A stretch of DNA of 64,000 nt from Neobacillus cucumis. Its GTDB lineage: Bacteria > Bacillota > Bacilli > Bacillales > Cytobacillaceae. The notes below the pieces were generated by a model. It saw only the letters and a list, made by a program, of their open reading frames with translations, had not been told where the DNA came from and did no database searches. Of the stretch, positions 40,951 through 50,116 are shown in pieces. A program made the position numbers and the translations under genes. Location of the stretch: contig NZ_JAFBEX010000015.1 of NCBI RefSeq assembly GCF_016908975.1, positions 1 to 64,000 of the forward strand. Reading direction: 5' to 3'. Positions within the stretch are counted from its first letter, which is position 1; the number at the start of each line of letters is the position of its first letter.

Positions 40951-42381
40951 TTAGTAAGCCTTTGCCCAGTAAACCATTTTGTCTGCTTCTTTTCCACAGC
41001 AGACACATTTGTCAGCCACTTGTTCTTGCTCAAATGGAATACAACGAGAAGTTGCGCCCGCTTCCTCTTTGATCTTTTCTTCACAGGCTAACTCGCCGCA
41101 CCACATTGCTTTGATAAACCCTGGTTTCGCTTCAAGAGTATCCTTTAATTCACCAAGAGTGGCCGCAACTGATGTTCTCTCTTCTCGATGATTTAACGCC
41201 TTATTATAAAGGTTAGATTGAATATCATCTAACAATTCAACAAGCTTGGTTTCTAATTCGTCTAAAGAAACAATGACCTTCTCTAAAGTATCCCTTCTTA
41301 CTAACACAACTTGCTTATTTTCAATATCTTTAGGTCCCACTTCAAGACGAACAGGGATCCCCTTCATTTCATACTCATTGAATTTCCAGCCTGGCTTTTT
41401 ATCGCTTGCATCAATATCGACACGAGCAACAGAACCTAGTGATTTTTTCAAATCATAAGCAAAATCAAGTACGCCTTCTTTATGCTGCGCGATTGGAACA
41501 ATCATCACCTGTGTTGGTGCAGCCTTTGGAGGAATCACCAAACCGCGGTCATCACCATGTACCATGATTAAAGCGCCGATAATTCTAGTTGTAAAGCCCC
41601 AAGATGTTTGATGAACATATTGCAGTTTACCTTCTTTGTCCGTGTACTGGATGTTAAATGCCTCCGCAAATCCTGTTCCAAAGTGGTGAGAAGTTCCAGA
41701 TTGTAATGCTTTTCCATCGTGCATTAAGCTTTCAATCGTAAAGGTAGCTTTTGCCCCAGCAAACTTCTCCTTCTCTGTTTTTTGACCCTTTACAACCGGA
41801 ATCGCAAGAATCTCTTCACAAATGGCTGCATACACATTTAACATTTTAATCGTTTCTTCCATGGCCTCTTCATCTGTCGCATGGGCAGTATGGCCTTCCT
41901 GCCATAAGAACTCTAATGTTCTTAAGAATGGGCGGGTTGTTTTTTCCCAGCGGACTACGTTCGCCCATTGGTTATATAATTTTGGAAGATCACGATAGGA
42001 ATGAATGATATTGCTGTAATGCTCGCAGAATAACACCTCTGATGTTGGTCGGACAACTAATCGTTCAGTTAATGGTTCCGAACCTCCATGTGTCACCCAT
42101 GCTACTTCTGGTGCAAAACCTTCGACGTGATCTTTTTCCTTTTGCAGCAGGCTCTCAGGAATAAATAATGGCATATAGACATTTTCATGCCCTGTTTCTT
42201 TAATACGACGGTCTAACTCGTTTTTAATATTATCCCATAATGCATATCCATAAGGGCGGATAATCATGGAACCACGAACACTGGAATAATCAATTAGATC
42301 TGCTTTCGTTACAACATCTGTATACCACTGGGCGAAATCCTCGTCCATACTGGTTACATCTTTTACAAATTCCTTAGCCAT
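40951..42381 (-). CDS. proS: Prolyl-tRNA synthetase (archaeal/eukaryotic type)
   Basis: 476 residues, a class II synthetase of the short ProRS type without the editing insertion: [46 protein letters not shown] (motif 2/3 region), the anticodon-binding part and a C-terminal zinc-like [22 protein letters not shown]. It charges tRNA-Pro. Bacillus genomes often have a second, bacterial-type proS; I cannot see it here. A T-box leader precedes it, consistent with control by uncharged tRNA-Pro. ATG lies just after the leader's terminator region. Confidence 0.93.
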   Translation of the reverse strand: MAKEFVKDVTSMDEDFAQWYTDVVTKADLIDYSSVRGSMIIRPYGYALWDNIKNELDRRIKETGHENVYMPLFIPESLLQKEKDHVEGFAPEVAWVTHGGSEPLTERLVVRPTSEVLFCEHYSNIIHSYRDLPKLYNQWANVVRWEKTTRPFLRTLEFLWQEGHTAHATDEEAMEETIKMLNVYAAICEEILAIPVVKGQKTEKEKFAGAKATFTIESLMHDGKALQSGTSHHFGTGFAEAFNIQYTDKEGKLQYVHQTSWGFTTRIIGALIMVHGDDRGLVIPPKAAPTQVMIVPIAQHKEGVLDFAYDLKKSLGSVARVDIDASDKKPGWKFNEYEMKGIPVRLEVGPKDIENKQVVLVRRDTLEKVIVSLDELETKLVELLDDIQSNLYNKALNHREERTSVAATLGELKDTLEAKPGFIKAMWCGELACEEKIKEEAGATSRCIPFEQEQVADKCVCCGKEADKMVYWAKAY

Positions 42382-42448
42382 TTTGACACCTCATCATTTT
42401 TTTAAAATATAGCAAGAGATCTCAAGCAATAAGGGTGACTACGCTTTA

Positions 42449-42742
42449 AACACAAAAAGACCCTGATCCAAAAAAAGGGACCAAGGTCTGGCGGTACCAC
42501 CCTAAATTCATAAAGCAACAGCTTTAAACTCTCTCACATGATAACGGATTTTATCCGCATGTATCTTCAAATTCAAATCATAATCCGATACAGAACTCAG
42601 AGGCAGGTTCAAATGATTGTCTTAAGAAACCTCACACCACTAGTTTCCTCTCTTGGTAAGACTAAATCAATTTACTAATCCCCATCATCGTTTCAAATAG
42701 TATTTTTGAAAAAATTATATATTTCTCTATAATAAAAGTCAA
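42449..42742 (-). ncRNA. T-box riboswitch with promoter (proline)
   Basis: A sigma-A promoter is visible on the minus strand: TTGACT (42737-42742), 17 bp, TATAAT (42714-42719). The leader holds the T-box sequence GGTGGTACCGCC (42490-42502 region) and a terminator of AGACC.TGGTCC and GGATCA.GGTCT arms with TTTTT at about 42449-42490. Stem I lies around 42550-42690 and contains the AG-rich GGTGTGAG element; a candidate Pro codon is CCT near 42605, but I cannot confirm which bases form the specifier loop. Confidence 0.85.
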
Positions 42743-42799
42743 ATCATTTATGGATTATTTTACTCCGCAACCAAAATCAGGACAAAAAGGGGTCCCCAA

Positions 42800-42943
42800 A
42801 TGACCAAAGAAAAGAAAGAATATGAAGAAGAGGAAAAGGAAAAAGAAGTTTTACTCGAATACATGAAACTTCAAAATGAGGCCTTAAAAAGAATCTTTAA
42901 GAACACTTTAGATAAAAACAAAAATGACCAACAAGAGTCATAA
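42800..42943 (+). CDS. Small charged coiled-coil protein
   Basis: 47 residues (MTKEKKEYEEEEKEKEVLL and KNTLDKNKND near the end), AAGGGG 6 bases before ATG. Almost entirely charged, probably one coiled coil. It is below usual ORF-size cut-offs but the ribosome site and codon use look real. Function unknown. Confidence 0.55.
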   Translation: MTKEKKEYEEEEKEKEVLLEYMKLQNEALKRIFKNTLDKNKNDQQES

Positions 42944-43045
42944 AACGTTCATATTAATCAAAGGAAACTTCCATTACAAAACAATTTTTACAATTATAAT
43001 ACTCTTATGTTGTTAAATTATGAAGCCACATAAGAGGAGACGAAC

Positions 43046-43930
43046 ATGAAAATATTTTCAATTATTTCCGCCATTATTGTTGCTATCGGCACAAGTTTTT
43101 CTATTTTTCTCGTTTACCGAAATAAACGCAAACTGAATAATACACCTGGAATCCTGATAAGTATGGTGATTGCCGTAATTACTGGTTTACTTGTCGGAAG
43201 TATCGTCGGAATGATTTCCGGTGAGACGTTCCTAACAGTTGGTGTCAGCATGATTATTGGGTTTGTTTTCGGATTCTTAGCGGGACACCCCGTAGGGATT
43301 TTAGCTATACTGATGGGGGCCATTTCTGGATTAATGGGTAGTATAAATGGAGCCATTCTTGGACTTTTCCTGCAATATATTAATCCAACAATCTTGCTAG
43401 GGATCCTATTAGGTTTTTTCATTGTCATAATCGGCTTTGTTATTGTTTATATTTATGTTACCACCAACTCCAAGTTTTCTATTAACACAGAAGAGCTGTC
43501 GCCATTTGCGATCATTGGAGGAGGAATTGTCCTTGTTTCTTTATTTTTATTTATGTATAGCAGTGACATGGTAAAGATTCCAAGTAAAAACGATACGGCA
43601 CAAACACAAGCAACAAGCAGCCAAGAAACGTCCAGTTCGGAAGTAAATGTAACCACAGAAAGCAAACCAATTGTAAAAATACAGATAAAAGAAACGGGCT
43701 ATTCGCCTAACGTAATCCGGGTCAAAAAAGGCGTTCCTGTAGAACTCGATATTATAAACCCTTTAGATAGCAGTAACTGTTTATCAACTTTTATGATCCA
43801 AGATTTCAATATCAACAATTTAAAGCTAAAGGCTGGAACGACCAAGCTTTCATTTACACCAGATAAAACAGGAGAATATACGTTTAACTGTGGAATGAAC
43901 ATGTTTAGAGGAAAGATCATTGTCGAATAA
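43046..43930 (+). CDS. Membrane protein with C-terminal cupredoxin domain
   Basis: 294 residues: six membrane helices to about residue 175, a Thr/Ser/Gln linker, then a cupredoxin-like domain (about 208-294) with KETGYSPNVIRVKKGVPVEL, NCLSTFMIQ and TFNCGMNMFRG. The Cys/Met residues in the last two motifs are candidate copper ligands. AGAGGAGACG precedes ATG. Likely metal (copper) sensing or export related, by similarity to cupredoxin-containing membrane proteins; not proven. It converges with a PepSY-TCS cluster. Confidence 0.75.
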   Translation: MKIFSIISAIIVAIGTSFSIFLVYRNKRKLNNTPGILISMVIAVITGLLVGSIVGMISGETFLTVGVSMIIGFVFGFLAGHPVGILAILMGAISGLMGSINGAILGLFLQYINPTILLGILLGFFIVIIGFVIVYIYVTTNSKFSINTEELSPFAIIGGGIVLVSLFLFMYSSDMVKIPSKNDTAQTQATSSQETSSSEVNVTTESKPIVKIQIKETGYSPNVIRVKKGVPVELDIINPLDSSNCLSTFMIQDFNINNLKLKAGTTKLSFTPDKTGEYTFNCGMNMFRGKIIVE

Positions 43931-43934
43931 CAAG

Positions 43935-43962
43935 AAGAACACGAGCCAAAACTCGTGTTCTT
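43935..43962. terminator. Terminator between convergent genes
   Basis: AAGAACACGAG and CTCGTGTTCTT arms followed by TTCC. Confidence 0.85.
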
Positions 43963-43970
43963 TTCCTTAA

Positions 43971-44534
43971 TTACAATGGTTCTATCATATCTGCTTGGCG
44001 CTTTTTGCGTTTTGATTCTGCTGCTAGTACCTTAAATGATAAATAGACGCCCGTACCTGTTAATGCCATCATGGCAAGTGCAATTAAATCAATTAACCAT
44101 TTAATATCTGTATTACCGATTCTTCCTTCGTGGAGACCGCGAATGATACCCATTGCTGAGGTTTGACCCATTCCTTGCCTGTTCATCGTCATGCCAGCTG
44201 GAAAATTCCCTGTACCGTTAAAATTACCACGTCCTTGAAATTGGCCATTTCCATTAAACCTCTGATATTGACTACCATTTTGCCCTTGTGTTTGACCGCC
44301 TGTTTGGCCAGAGTTTTGGGTCATTCCTTGTCTGGATTGTCCCTGAGTTGTTTGACCGTTGTTAAATTGGCTTTGATTCATTTGACCTTGTTGAAAATTA
44401 CCTTTACCGCCTTCAAGTGAAGTTTGGCCGATTAACCATGGTTCATTCATTAATAAACCGGTTAATGACTCCATAAAAATAAAAATAGACGCAATTAAAC
44501 CAATCCATAAATGAGCTTTTCTGGTTTGTTTCAT
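43971..44534 (-). CDS. PepSY-associated TM protein
   Basis: About 187 residues. N-terminal helix (KAHLWIGLIASIFIFMESLTGLL) of the PepSY-associated TM type, a Gln/Asn/Gly-rich low-complexity stretch (about 37-120), and a second helix (about 148-168). RBS AGAGGAG precedes ATG 44534; the frame opens at 44564. Downstream of a histidine kinase and response regulator, so possibly part of their regulon. Confidence 0.75.
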   Translation of the reverse strand: MKQTRKAHLWIGLIASIFIFMESLTGLLMNEPWLIGQTSLEGGKGNFQQGQMNQSQFNNGQTTQGQSRQGMTQNSGQTGGQTQGQNGSQYQRFNGNGQFQGRGNFNGTGNFPAGMTMNRQGMGQTSAMGIIRGLHEGRIGNTDIKWLIDLIALAMMALTGTGVYLSFKVLAAESKRKKRQADMIEPL

Positions 44535-44619
44535 CCTATTTCTCCTCTCAAATTCATAAAGCAAGTTTTAAGTTGACAAGAAGATTATGAAACTGTTTCC
44601 TTAAGTTTTTCTTAAGATT

Positions 44620-44652
44620 CGAAGAAGCCCCAAAATTATTTTTGGGACTTCG
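44620..44652 (-). terminator. Terminator at the end of the kinase gene
   Basis: CGAAG...CCCCAAAA and TTTTGGG...CTTCG arms; it overlaps the last codons of the kinase. Confidence 0.6.
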
Positions 44653-45901
44653 GAAAAGTTATTTCAATTTTTGTTCCTTGACCAACAATACTGTGAACCT
44701 TAATCTTTCCATGGTGCTTATCAATAATCCATTTTGCTATCGATAAGCCCAAACCCGTTCCTTCAGCTTCCGTCCGTGCTTTATCACTTTGATAAAAACG
44801 GTCGAAGATTTTCGGAATATCCTTTTCAGGAATTCCAATTCCCGTATCCTCTACTTTTAAAGATATGGAGGAATGACTTTGAGTACAGGAAAGTAAAATA
44901 TCTCCACCCTCTTTGGTATACTTTATCGCATTATCTAATAGAATGACGATTAATTGATGAAATCTTTCCTTATCCGCCAAGAAGGCAACAGGTTCAGGTG
45001 CCTCTAAGCGCAGAGTTTTTTCTTGATACATCGCAATCTCTTCATACTGTTGTAGAATTTCTTTTAATAGTTCATCCAATTGAAACGTAGACTTTTTCAT
45101 TTCAAGTTGATCCGAATCTGATCTGGCCAGTGTTAATAGATTTGTCACGAGTTTTGAAAGTCGTCTGGATTCTTTTGAAATCGTCGACACATCTAATATT
45201 TTTTCCTGAATAGTTGCTTGAGGGGCTCTAAACAGAAGATCTGTTTTAGCTTGAATGACCGCTAAAGGTGTTCTTAATTCATGTGAGGCATCTGAAACAA
45301 ATTGCTGTTGCTTTTGCCATGATTTTTTAATCGGTACCAACGCCCTGCCCGCTAAGAAATAACCAGATGCAACCGCACAAATAATCCCTACCCCACAGCC
45401 AATTAGGATGATTAATAACAGCCTATCTAATAGTTCTTTTTCAGAATTGACGTTACGAATAACTTGAACTGTTATTTTCCCGACTTGAGGCAATTCCGTC
45501 TTAAAAGCGACATATCGAAACGAAAAGTCCTCTACTTGGACATCCTCTAACGTGCCGTATTTTTTCGGACGGATAAGCTTTTCATTCCCTTGAAATATCA
45601 TGGTCCCACGATTTTCCCCTGCGAGTAAATTTCCGTTTTCATCCCAAATTAACGTTAATATTCGCGGATCTCTTCCCATAAATTTTGGTGCCTGGTCACC
45701 TTCTCCAAGTTTGCCACCTTGCGAATCCTCCGGACCGTCTGTATTCTGATAATGATCAACGGATTTCAATAAGGATTGGTTCACATCCTCATATAATTTA
45801 TTATCCGTATAAAAATAAATAATGCTCCCTAGAATACTAATTAAAACGATAAAAACAATCGAATTGATGAAAGTAAGCCTAATGTGTGTTTGACGAAACA
45901 T
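44636..45901 (-). CDS. Sensor histidine kinase
   Basis: 421 residues: TM helix at about 10-30, a 130-residue sensor segment outside the membrane, TM2 at about 160-185, HAMP-like region, HisKA with SHELRTPLAVIQAKTD (phospho-His about 210), and HATPase with DNAIKYTKEGG, DTGIGIPEKDI and GTGLGLSI. Signal unknown; the downstream PepSY gene and upstream YknXYZ-like export genes hint at envelope or peptide stress. It follows the response regulator by 8 bp. Confidence 0.92.
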   Translation of the reverse strand: MFRQTHIRLTFINSIVFIVLISILGSIIYFYTDNKLYEDVNQSLLKSVDHYQNTDGPEDSQGGKLGEGDQAPKFMGRDPRILTLIWDENGNLLAGENRGTMIFQGNEKLIRPKKYGTLEDVQVEDFSFRYVAFKTELPQVGKITVQVIRNVNSEKELLDRLLLIILIGCGVGIICAVASGYFLAGRALVPIKKSWQKQQQFVSDASHELRTPLAVIQAKTDLLFRAPQATIQEKILDVSTISKESRRLSKLVTNLLTLARSDSDQLEMKKSTFQLDELLKEILQQYEEIAMYQEKTLRLEAPEPVAFLADKERFHQLIVILLDNAIKYTKEGGDILLSCTQSHSSISLKVEDTGIGIPEKDIPKIFDRFYQSDKARTEAEGTGLGLSIAKWIIDKHHGKIKVHSIVGQGTKIEITFPKSQK

Positions 45902-45909
45902 AGCTTCCC

Positions 45910-46581
45910 CTACTCTTCATTCAGCATGTAGCCGACGCCTCGTATGGTTTTGATATCCGAATGGTATCCAAAGGGCTCTAATTTTTTACGAAGATGATGC
46001 ATGAAAACCTCTACAATGGCTACGGTTGTATCAGAGTCAAATCCCCAAACGCGATCATAGATTTGTTCTTTTGTTAATATGACGCCTTTATTTTGTATTA
46101 AATATTCTAAGAGTTCATATTGTTTGGCCGTTAGTTTAATGGATTCCCCATCCACAATAATGTCTCGCTCTTTGCCTAGTAATTCAATTCCACGATACTG
46201 AATCGTTTGGTTAGTCGTTAAACTGCCGCTCCTCCTTAGTAAGGCACGTATCCTAGCCTTTAGTTCAGCAGCTTGAAACGGCTTTGTTAAATAATCATCG
46301 CCACCAGTATCTAATCCCTTAACGCGATCTTCTAATGAGTCTCTTGCCGTTAGGAATAAGACAGGAATCTTTAATCCTTCCTTCCGAATCGTCCTTAATA
46401 CCTCAAAGCCATCTATTTCAGGAATCATGACATCTAGCACAATCGCATCGTGAATATTTTGCATCGCTAGAAATAAGGCATCCTCACCATTTGCTGCTTG
46501 ATCGACCTCAAATTCATCTGATAAAAGTTCAACAATTGATTCTAATAAAGAAAGGTTATCCTCTACCACGAGTAAACGCAT
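45910..46581 (-). CDS. OmpR/PhoB-family response regulator
   Basis: About 223 residues. Receiver: the acidic pair in VVEDN, phospho-Asp in LDVMIPEIDGF, the Thr in LFLTARD and the Lys in LTKPF. Effector: winged helix with RGIELLGKERDIIVDGES, LLEYLIQNKGVILTKEQI and a C-terminal IKTIRGVGYML. RBS GAAGGAGAG precedes ATG at 46581; the frame opens at 46617. Likely partner of the kinase 8 bp downstream. Confidence 0.93.
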   Translation of the reverse strand: MRLLVVEDNLSLLESIVELLSDEFEVDQAANGEDALFLAMQNIHDAIVLDVMIPEIDGFEVLRTIRKEGLKIPVLFLTARDSLEDRVKGLDTGGDDYLTKPFQAAELKARIRALLRRSGSLTTNQTIQYRGIELLGKERDIIVDGESIKLTAKQYELLEYLIQNKGVILTKEQIYDRVWGFDSDTTVAIVEVFMHHLRKKLEPFGYHSDIKTIRGVGYMLNEE

Positions 46582-46630
46582 TTCTATCTCTCCTTCAAAC
46601 AAAATAATTCCTTTCATTATATAGGAAATG

Positions 46631-46661
46631 AAGCGGACGCAACAGGAGCGTACCGCTTCTT
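46631..46661 (-). terminator. Candidate terminator after the permease gene
   Basis: GAAGCGG.ACGC and GCGT.CCGCTTC arms, with a weak T-tract on the minus strand. It would partly separate the permease from the regulator. Confidence 0.5.
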
Positions 46662-46673
46662 TTTCCCAATGTA

Positions 46674-47840
46674 TTATTCATATCTTAAAGCCTGAATTGG
46701 ATTTAGCTTGGACGCTTTATTCGCTGGGAATACACCAAATACTACTCCAACTACTAATGAGAACAAGAACGAGAATAGGATAACGTTCGTAGAGAATGAA
46801 ACGCTTAGGCTGAATAAGGAAGACACTAGCTGGCCTATCCCTAATCCTGAGATAATCCCTATGATCCCGCCGACACCACTCAAGACAACCGCTTCAATTA
46901 AGAATTGGACTAGCACATCTCGTCTCTTTGCTCCAATGGCTTTACGTATACCAATTTCTTTTGTTCGTTCAGAAACGGATACAAGCATAATATTCATGAT
47001 TCCAATTCCGCCGACTAACAAGGAAATACTAGCAATTCCACCTAGCATTAAGGTCATCGTATCAGAAACGGAGCTCATCGTATCCATAACATCCTGTTGA
47101 TTTGTTACACTATATGAATCACTTTGATTTGGGAAAAGGGAAGCCATTTTATCTTGAACCAAAGTCATTACAGCATCCATTTGGTCTTCGCTTTTTCCTT
47201 GTAAGTATACTGTGCTGATTGTTGTACTTCCAATTAGACGCTGACCGGTACTAAGTGGGACGATAATTGTATTGTCCCCACCTTGACCCATTGAGCTACC
47301 TTTTGAGACTAGTACACCGACCACTTTATAAGAAGTCCCTTCAATTTGCAGATATTGACCAACAGGGTTTTCTGTCCCAAAGAAGGTAGTAGCTGTAGAT
47401 GATCCGATCACGGCAACTTTTTGCCTATATTCAATATCGAGATCAGTGATAAATCGACCGGAACTTACCTTGGTATCACGGACCGATGAATAAGCTGCAT
47501 TCGTTCCTGTGATGCTAACTTGTGAAGTGGTTCGGTCTTTTTTCACATTTACCCGCCCACTTACAACCGGTGACACTGCTTTTACACCATCGATTTTACT
47601 TAGTTCAGTAATTTTCTCCTCTGTTAAGGCCACATCTGTGCTAAATGTACTTACCGTTAATAGATTGGAACCTAATTGATTGATTTGACTTGTCACATTT
47701 TTTGTCGAACCTTGAGCAATGGAAACAAGAACGATAACGGATGAAACCCCTATAATCATGCCCAGCATGGTTAAAACAGATCTAAGTTTATTTCCCTTTA
47801 TACTTTTAAGAGCCATTTTAATGGATTGCAAGATGCCCAA
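46674..47840 (-). CDS. MacB-type ABC permease (YknZ-like)
   Basis: About 388 residues. First TM helix after [17 protein letters not shown], a large extracytoplasmic MacB domain (about 50-275), then the three C-terminal helices with the FtsX motif [20 protein letters not shown] and [17 protein letters not shown] took TTG at 47840 as start because GGAGGTG lies 7 bases before it; the frame opens at 47909. It overlaps the ATPase stop by 23 bp. Third gene of a MacAB/YknXYZ-like exporter. Confidence 0.87.
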   Translation of the reverse strand: MGILQSIKMALKSIKGNKLRSVLTMLGMIIGVSSVIVLVSIAQGSTKNVTSQINQLGSNLLTVSTFSTDVALTEEKITELSKIDGVKAVSPVVSGRVNVKKDRTTSQVSITGTNAAYSSVRDTKVSSGRFITDLDIEYRQKVAVIGSSTATTFFGTENPVGQYLQIEGTSYKVVGVLVSKGSSMGQGGDNTIIVPLSTGQRLIGSTTISTVYLQGKSEDQMDAVMTLVQDKMASLFPNQSDSYSVTNQQDVMDTMSSVSDTMTLMLGGIASISLLVGGIGIMNIMLVSVSERTKEIGIRKAIGAKRRDVLVQFLIEAVVLSGVGGIIGIISGLGIGQLVSSLFSLSVSFSTNVILFSFLFSLVVGVVFGVFPANKASKLNPIQALRYE

Positions 47841-48528
47841 TGAGTTCACCTCCATTTTCCTGTAATTGTCCATCCTGGATACTGACCATTCGTTTTGCTT
47901 GTTTGGCAATGTCTAGATCATGGGTAATCAGGATAATGGTATGGCCCAATTCATTTAATTGTTTCATAATTTGCATGATTTCCTTACTGGTTTTACTATC
48001 TAGTGCGCCGGTTGGCTCATCGGCTAATAGAATGGCTGGATTTCCAGCAAGTGCCCTAGCAATGGCAACCCTCTGCTGTTGTCCGCCTGAAAGCTGGTTT
48101 GGCAAATGCCCTGCCCGATCTTTTAATCCCACTTTTTCTAATGCCTCAAGAGCCTTCTCTTTACGTTCCTTTGCAGGTACCCCGGCATATAATAACGGAA
48201 GTTCCACATTTTCGATCGCTGTTAATTTCATTAACAGATTAAAGTTTTGGAAAATAAAGCCGATTTTTTGATTCCTAATGGTCGCTAACTCATTGTCATC
48301 CATTTGGAAAATATTTTTTCCATCAAGCAAATATTTTCCCGATTGTGGTTTATCAAGACATCCAATCATATTCATCAATGTAGATTTACCAGAACCTGAT
48401 GGACCAATAATCGCTAAGAATTCTCCTTTTTGAATCTCAATGGAAACATCATTTAAGGCATGGACGATTTCACCGCCGAGCTTATACGCTTTTTTTAGGT
48501 TACTAATTTGCATAATCGGTTTAGTCAT
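47818..48528 (-). CDS. MacB-type ABC ATPase (YknY-like)
   Basis: 236 residues with Walker [10 protein letters not shown] (about 42-50), signature [15 protein letters not shown], Walker [14 protein letters not shown] and H-loop ILITHDLD. It belongs to the MacB/LolD group of ATPases (mechanotransmission exporters). It starts directly at the stop of the adaptor gene. Confidence 0.93.
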   Translation of the reverse strand: MTKPIMQISNLKKAYKLGGEIVHALNDVSIEIQKGEFLAIIGPSGSGKSTLMNMIGCLDKPQSGKYLLDGKNIFQMDDNELATIRNQKIGFIFQNFNLLMKLTAIENVELPLLYAGVPAKERKEKALEALEKVGLKDRAGHLPNQLSGGQQQRVAIARALAGNPAILLADEPTGALDSKTSKEIMQIMKQLNELGHTIILITHDLDIAKQAKRMVSIQDGQLQENGGELIGHLAIH

Positions 48529-49481
48529 TAGTTTCCACTCCTTCCACTAAACTGTCCAGTACCGCTGCTACGATACATTCCTCTCATAGTACTTGTTCCG
48601 CCCATACCGCTAAATAAACTATTTCCCTGTGTTGTAGTGGTTGTTGTACTTGCTTTAGCTAATTTGGGAAGTAGTACGGTATCTCCCGCTGAAAGTCCTT
48701 CCGTAATTTCTACATAATCTTCATTGGCAATGCCTGTTGTTACAGTTTTCTTTGTTGTGTTTGAAGTATCAACTGATGAAACAACATTGACATATTTTTT
48801 ACCATTTGATGTATGGACTGCATCGAGTGGAACATAAATGACATTTTGTTTACTTTCCGTTAAAATACTAGCCTCCACGCTCATCCCTACTTTAAGGTTT
48901 GCAATCTTATCAATTGTGATTGTCACCGTAAAGGTAGAAATACCGTTTGAAGAAGTACCTTCTTTTGAAATATCGGTTACTTTTCCAGTGTACTTTTCGT
49001 CAGGGAATGCACTTACCTTTAAGTTGACCGTTTGCCCTTTTTGGATTTTTGAAATATCAAGTTCATCAATTTGAACTGCTGTTTGTAATCCACTATAGTC
49101 CGTTACATGGGCAACAACTTCGCCGGAAGTAACACTATTCCCTGCGGAAACTGAAACGCTCGTTATTTTTCCAGCTGCAGGCGCTGTAATGGGGTCACTG
49201 CCATCTGTAAATGTAATGAGGACTTCCCCTTTTTTTACCTGATCACCTGTCGCAACTAAAACCTCATCAATTTCATCATTATTAAATGTGGACATGATTT
49301 CTTGGCTGGTCACCGCCTGAACTGCACCGGCACCACTGATGTTTACATCTAATGTCCCTTTTTTAGCAACGGAGGTCCGAACCTCTGATGTTGTCTCGGC
49401 ACTGGTTTTGGATGCGTACCATTGATAACCGGCAATACTAATGACTAAAGCAGCGACCGCTATTAATATCCATTTTTTCAT
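48528..49481 (-). CDS. Efflux adaptor protein (YknX/MacA-like)
   Basis: 317 residues, one N-terminal membrane anchor (about 3-20), lipoyl-like half-motifs ([41 protein letters not shown]), beta-barrel domain and a Ser/Gly/Thr-rich tail ([17 protein letters not shown]). It would dock the ABC pair to the outside. First gene of the yknXYZ-like operon; in B. subtilis YknWXYZ exports the SdpC toxin. Confidence 0.87.
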   Translation of the reverse strand: MKKWILIAVAALVISIAGYQWYASKTSAETTSEVRTSVAKKGTLDVNISGAGAVQAVTSQEIMSTFNNDEIDEVLVATGDQVKKGEVLITFTDGSDPITAPAAGKITSVSVSAGNSVTSGEVVAHVTDYSGLQTAVQIDELDISKIQKGQTVNLKVSAFPDEKYTGKVTDISKEGTSSNGISTFTVTITIDKIANLKVGMSVEASILTESKQNVIYVPLDAVHTSNGKKYVNVVSSVDTSNTTKKTVTTGIANEDYVEITEGLSAGDTVLLPKLAKASTTTTTTQGNSLFSGMGGTSTMRGMYRSSGTGQFSGRSGN

Positions 49482-49591
49482 ATGTGCTGACTCCTTTTCT
49501 AATACGGTTTCACTTGAATAATCCTATTATTATCTTTGTTTCTTAACTTTTCCTTAAAGGAAATGATTGACGGTCATTTTCTTTTTTTATA

Positions 49592-49625
49592 TAGTTAAAC
49601 AAGTGAATAGTTAAACTGTTTAACT
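49592..49625. promoter_or_regulatory. MarR-type operator
   Basis: AGTTAAACTGTTTAACT (49609-49625) is a perfect 17-bp palindrome, and a further half TAGTTAAAC stands at 49592-49600. The pair lies 27-60 bp upstream of the marR start. Autoregulation of the marR-mmpL pair is likely. Confidence 0.75.
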
Positions 49626-49651
49626 AATTTTCAAAAGAGGTGAACAACTTA

Positions 49652-50113
49652 GTGAATAACCTAACCATAAAGGAGCTAATCGATCGCTATTGCTCTCTTT
49701 CTTTTCAAGTTCATAAAAAAGGCGAGGCCCTAATAAAAGGACAAATTAGCGAAGAATTAACAAATGACCAGCACTACATATTAAGGTACATTTCCCAAAC
49801 AAAAGAATGCACTTCATCCGAATTGGCCGATGCATTTGAAGTCAATAAAAGTGCCATTACGGCTATTATTAATCGGATGGCTGACAGAGGATTAATAGAA
49901 AGAACCCGTGATCCAAACGACCGGAGAGTTGTATACCTTACTTTATCAGAGGAAGGTAACTCCCTTTATCAATCCTGCCAAGAAAAGATTGAACAGCTAG
50001 TAAGGTCAATCATTACTCAATTTGACGAAACTGAAATCAGTCAATTTATCCACACATACGAAAAGTTAGCACTTATTTTAGAGAAAATGAAACAGGAAAA
50101 ATGGGGGGAATAA
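49652..50113 (+). CDS. MarR-family transcriptional regulator
   Basis: About 153 residues. Winged helix-turn-helix: CTSSELADAFEVNKSAITAIINRM, ADRGLIERTRDPNDRRVVYLTLSEEG with the wing, flanked by dimerisation helices. I chose GTG at 49652, with AGAGGTG about 9 bases upstream, over GTG 49640. It sits 3 bp before an MmpL-type exporter, so it is likely its repressor. The operator palindrome is upstream. Confidence 0.9.
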   Translation: MNNLTIKELIDRYCSLSFQVHKKGEALIKGQISEELTNDQHYILRYISQTKECTSSELADAFEVNKSAITAIINRMADRGLIERTRDPNDRRVVYLTLSEEGNSLYQSCQEKIEQLVRSIITQFDETEISQFIHTYEKLALILEKMKQEKWGE

Positions 50114-50116
50114 TGT

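Noticed and set aside
47840..48271. 143-codon plus-strand frame
   Set aside because: It is the antisense of the ABC ATPase gene and has no promoter or ribosome site.
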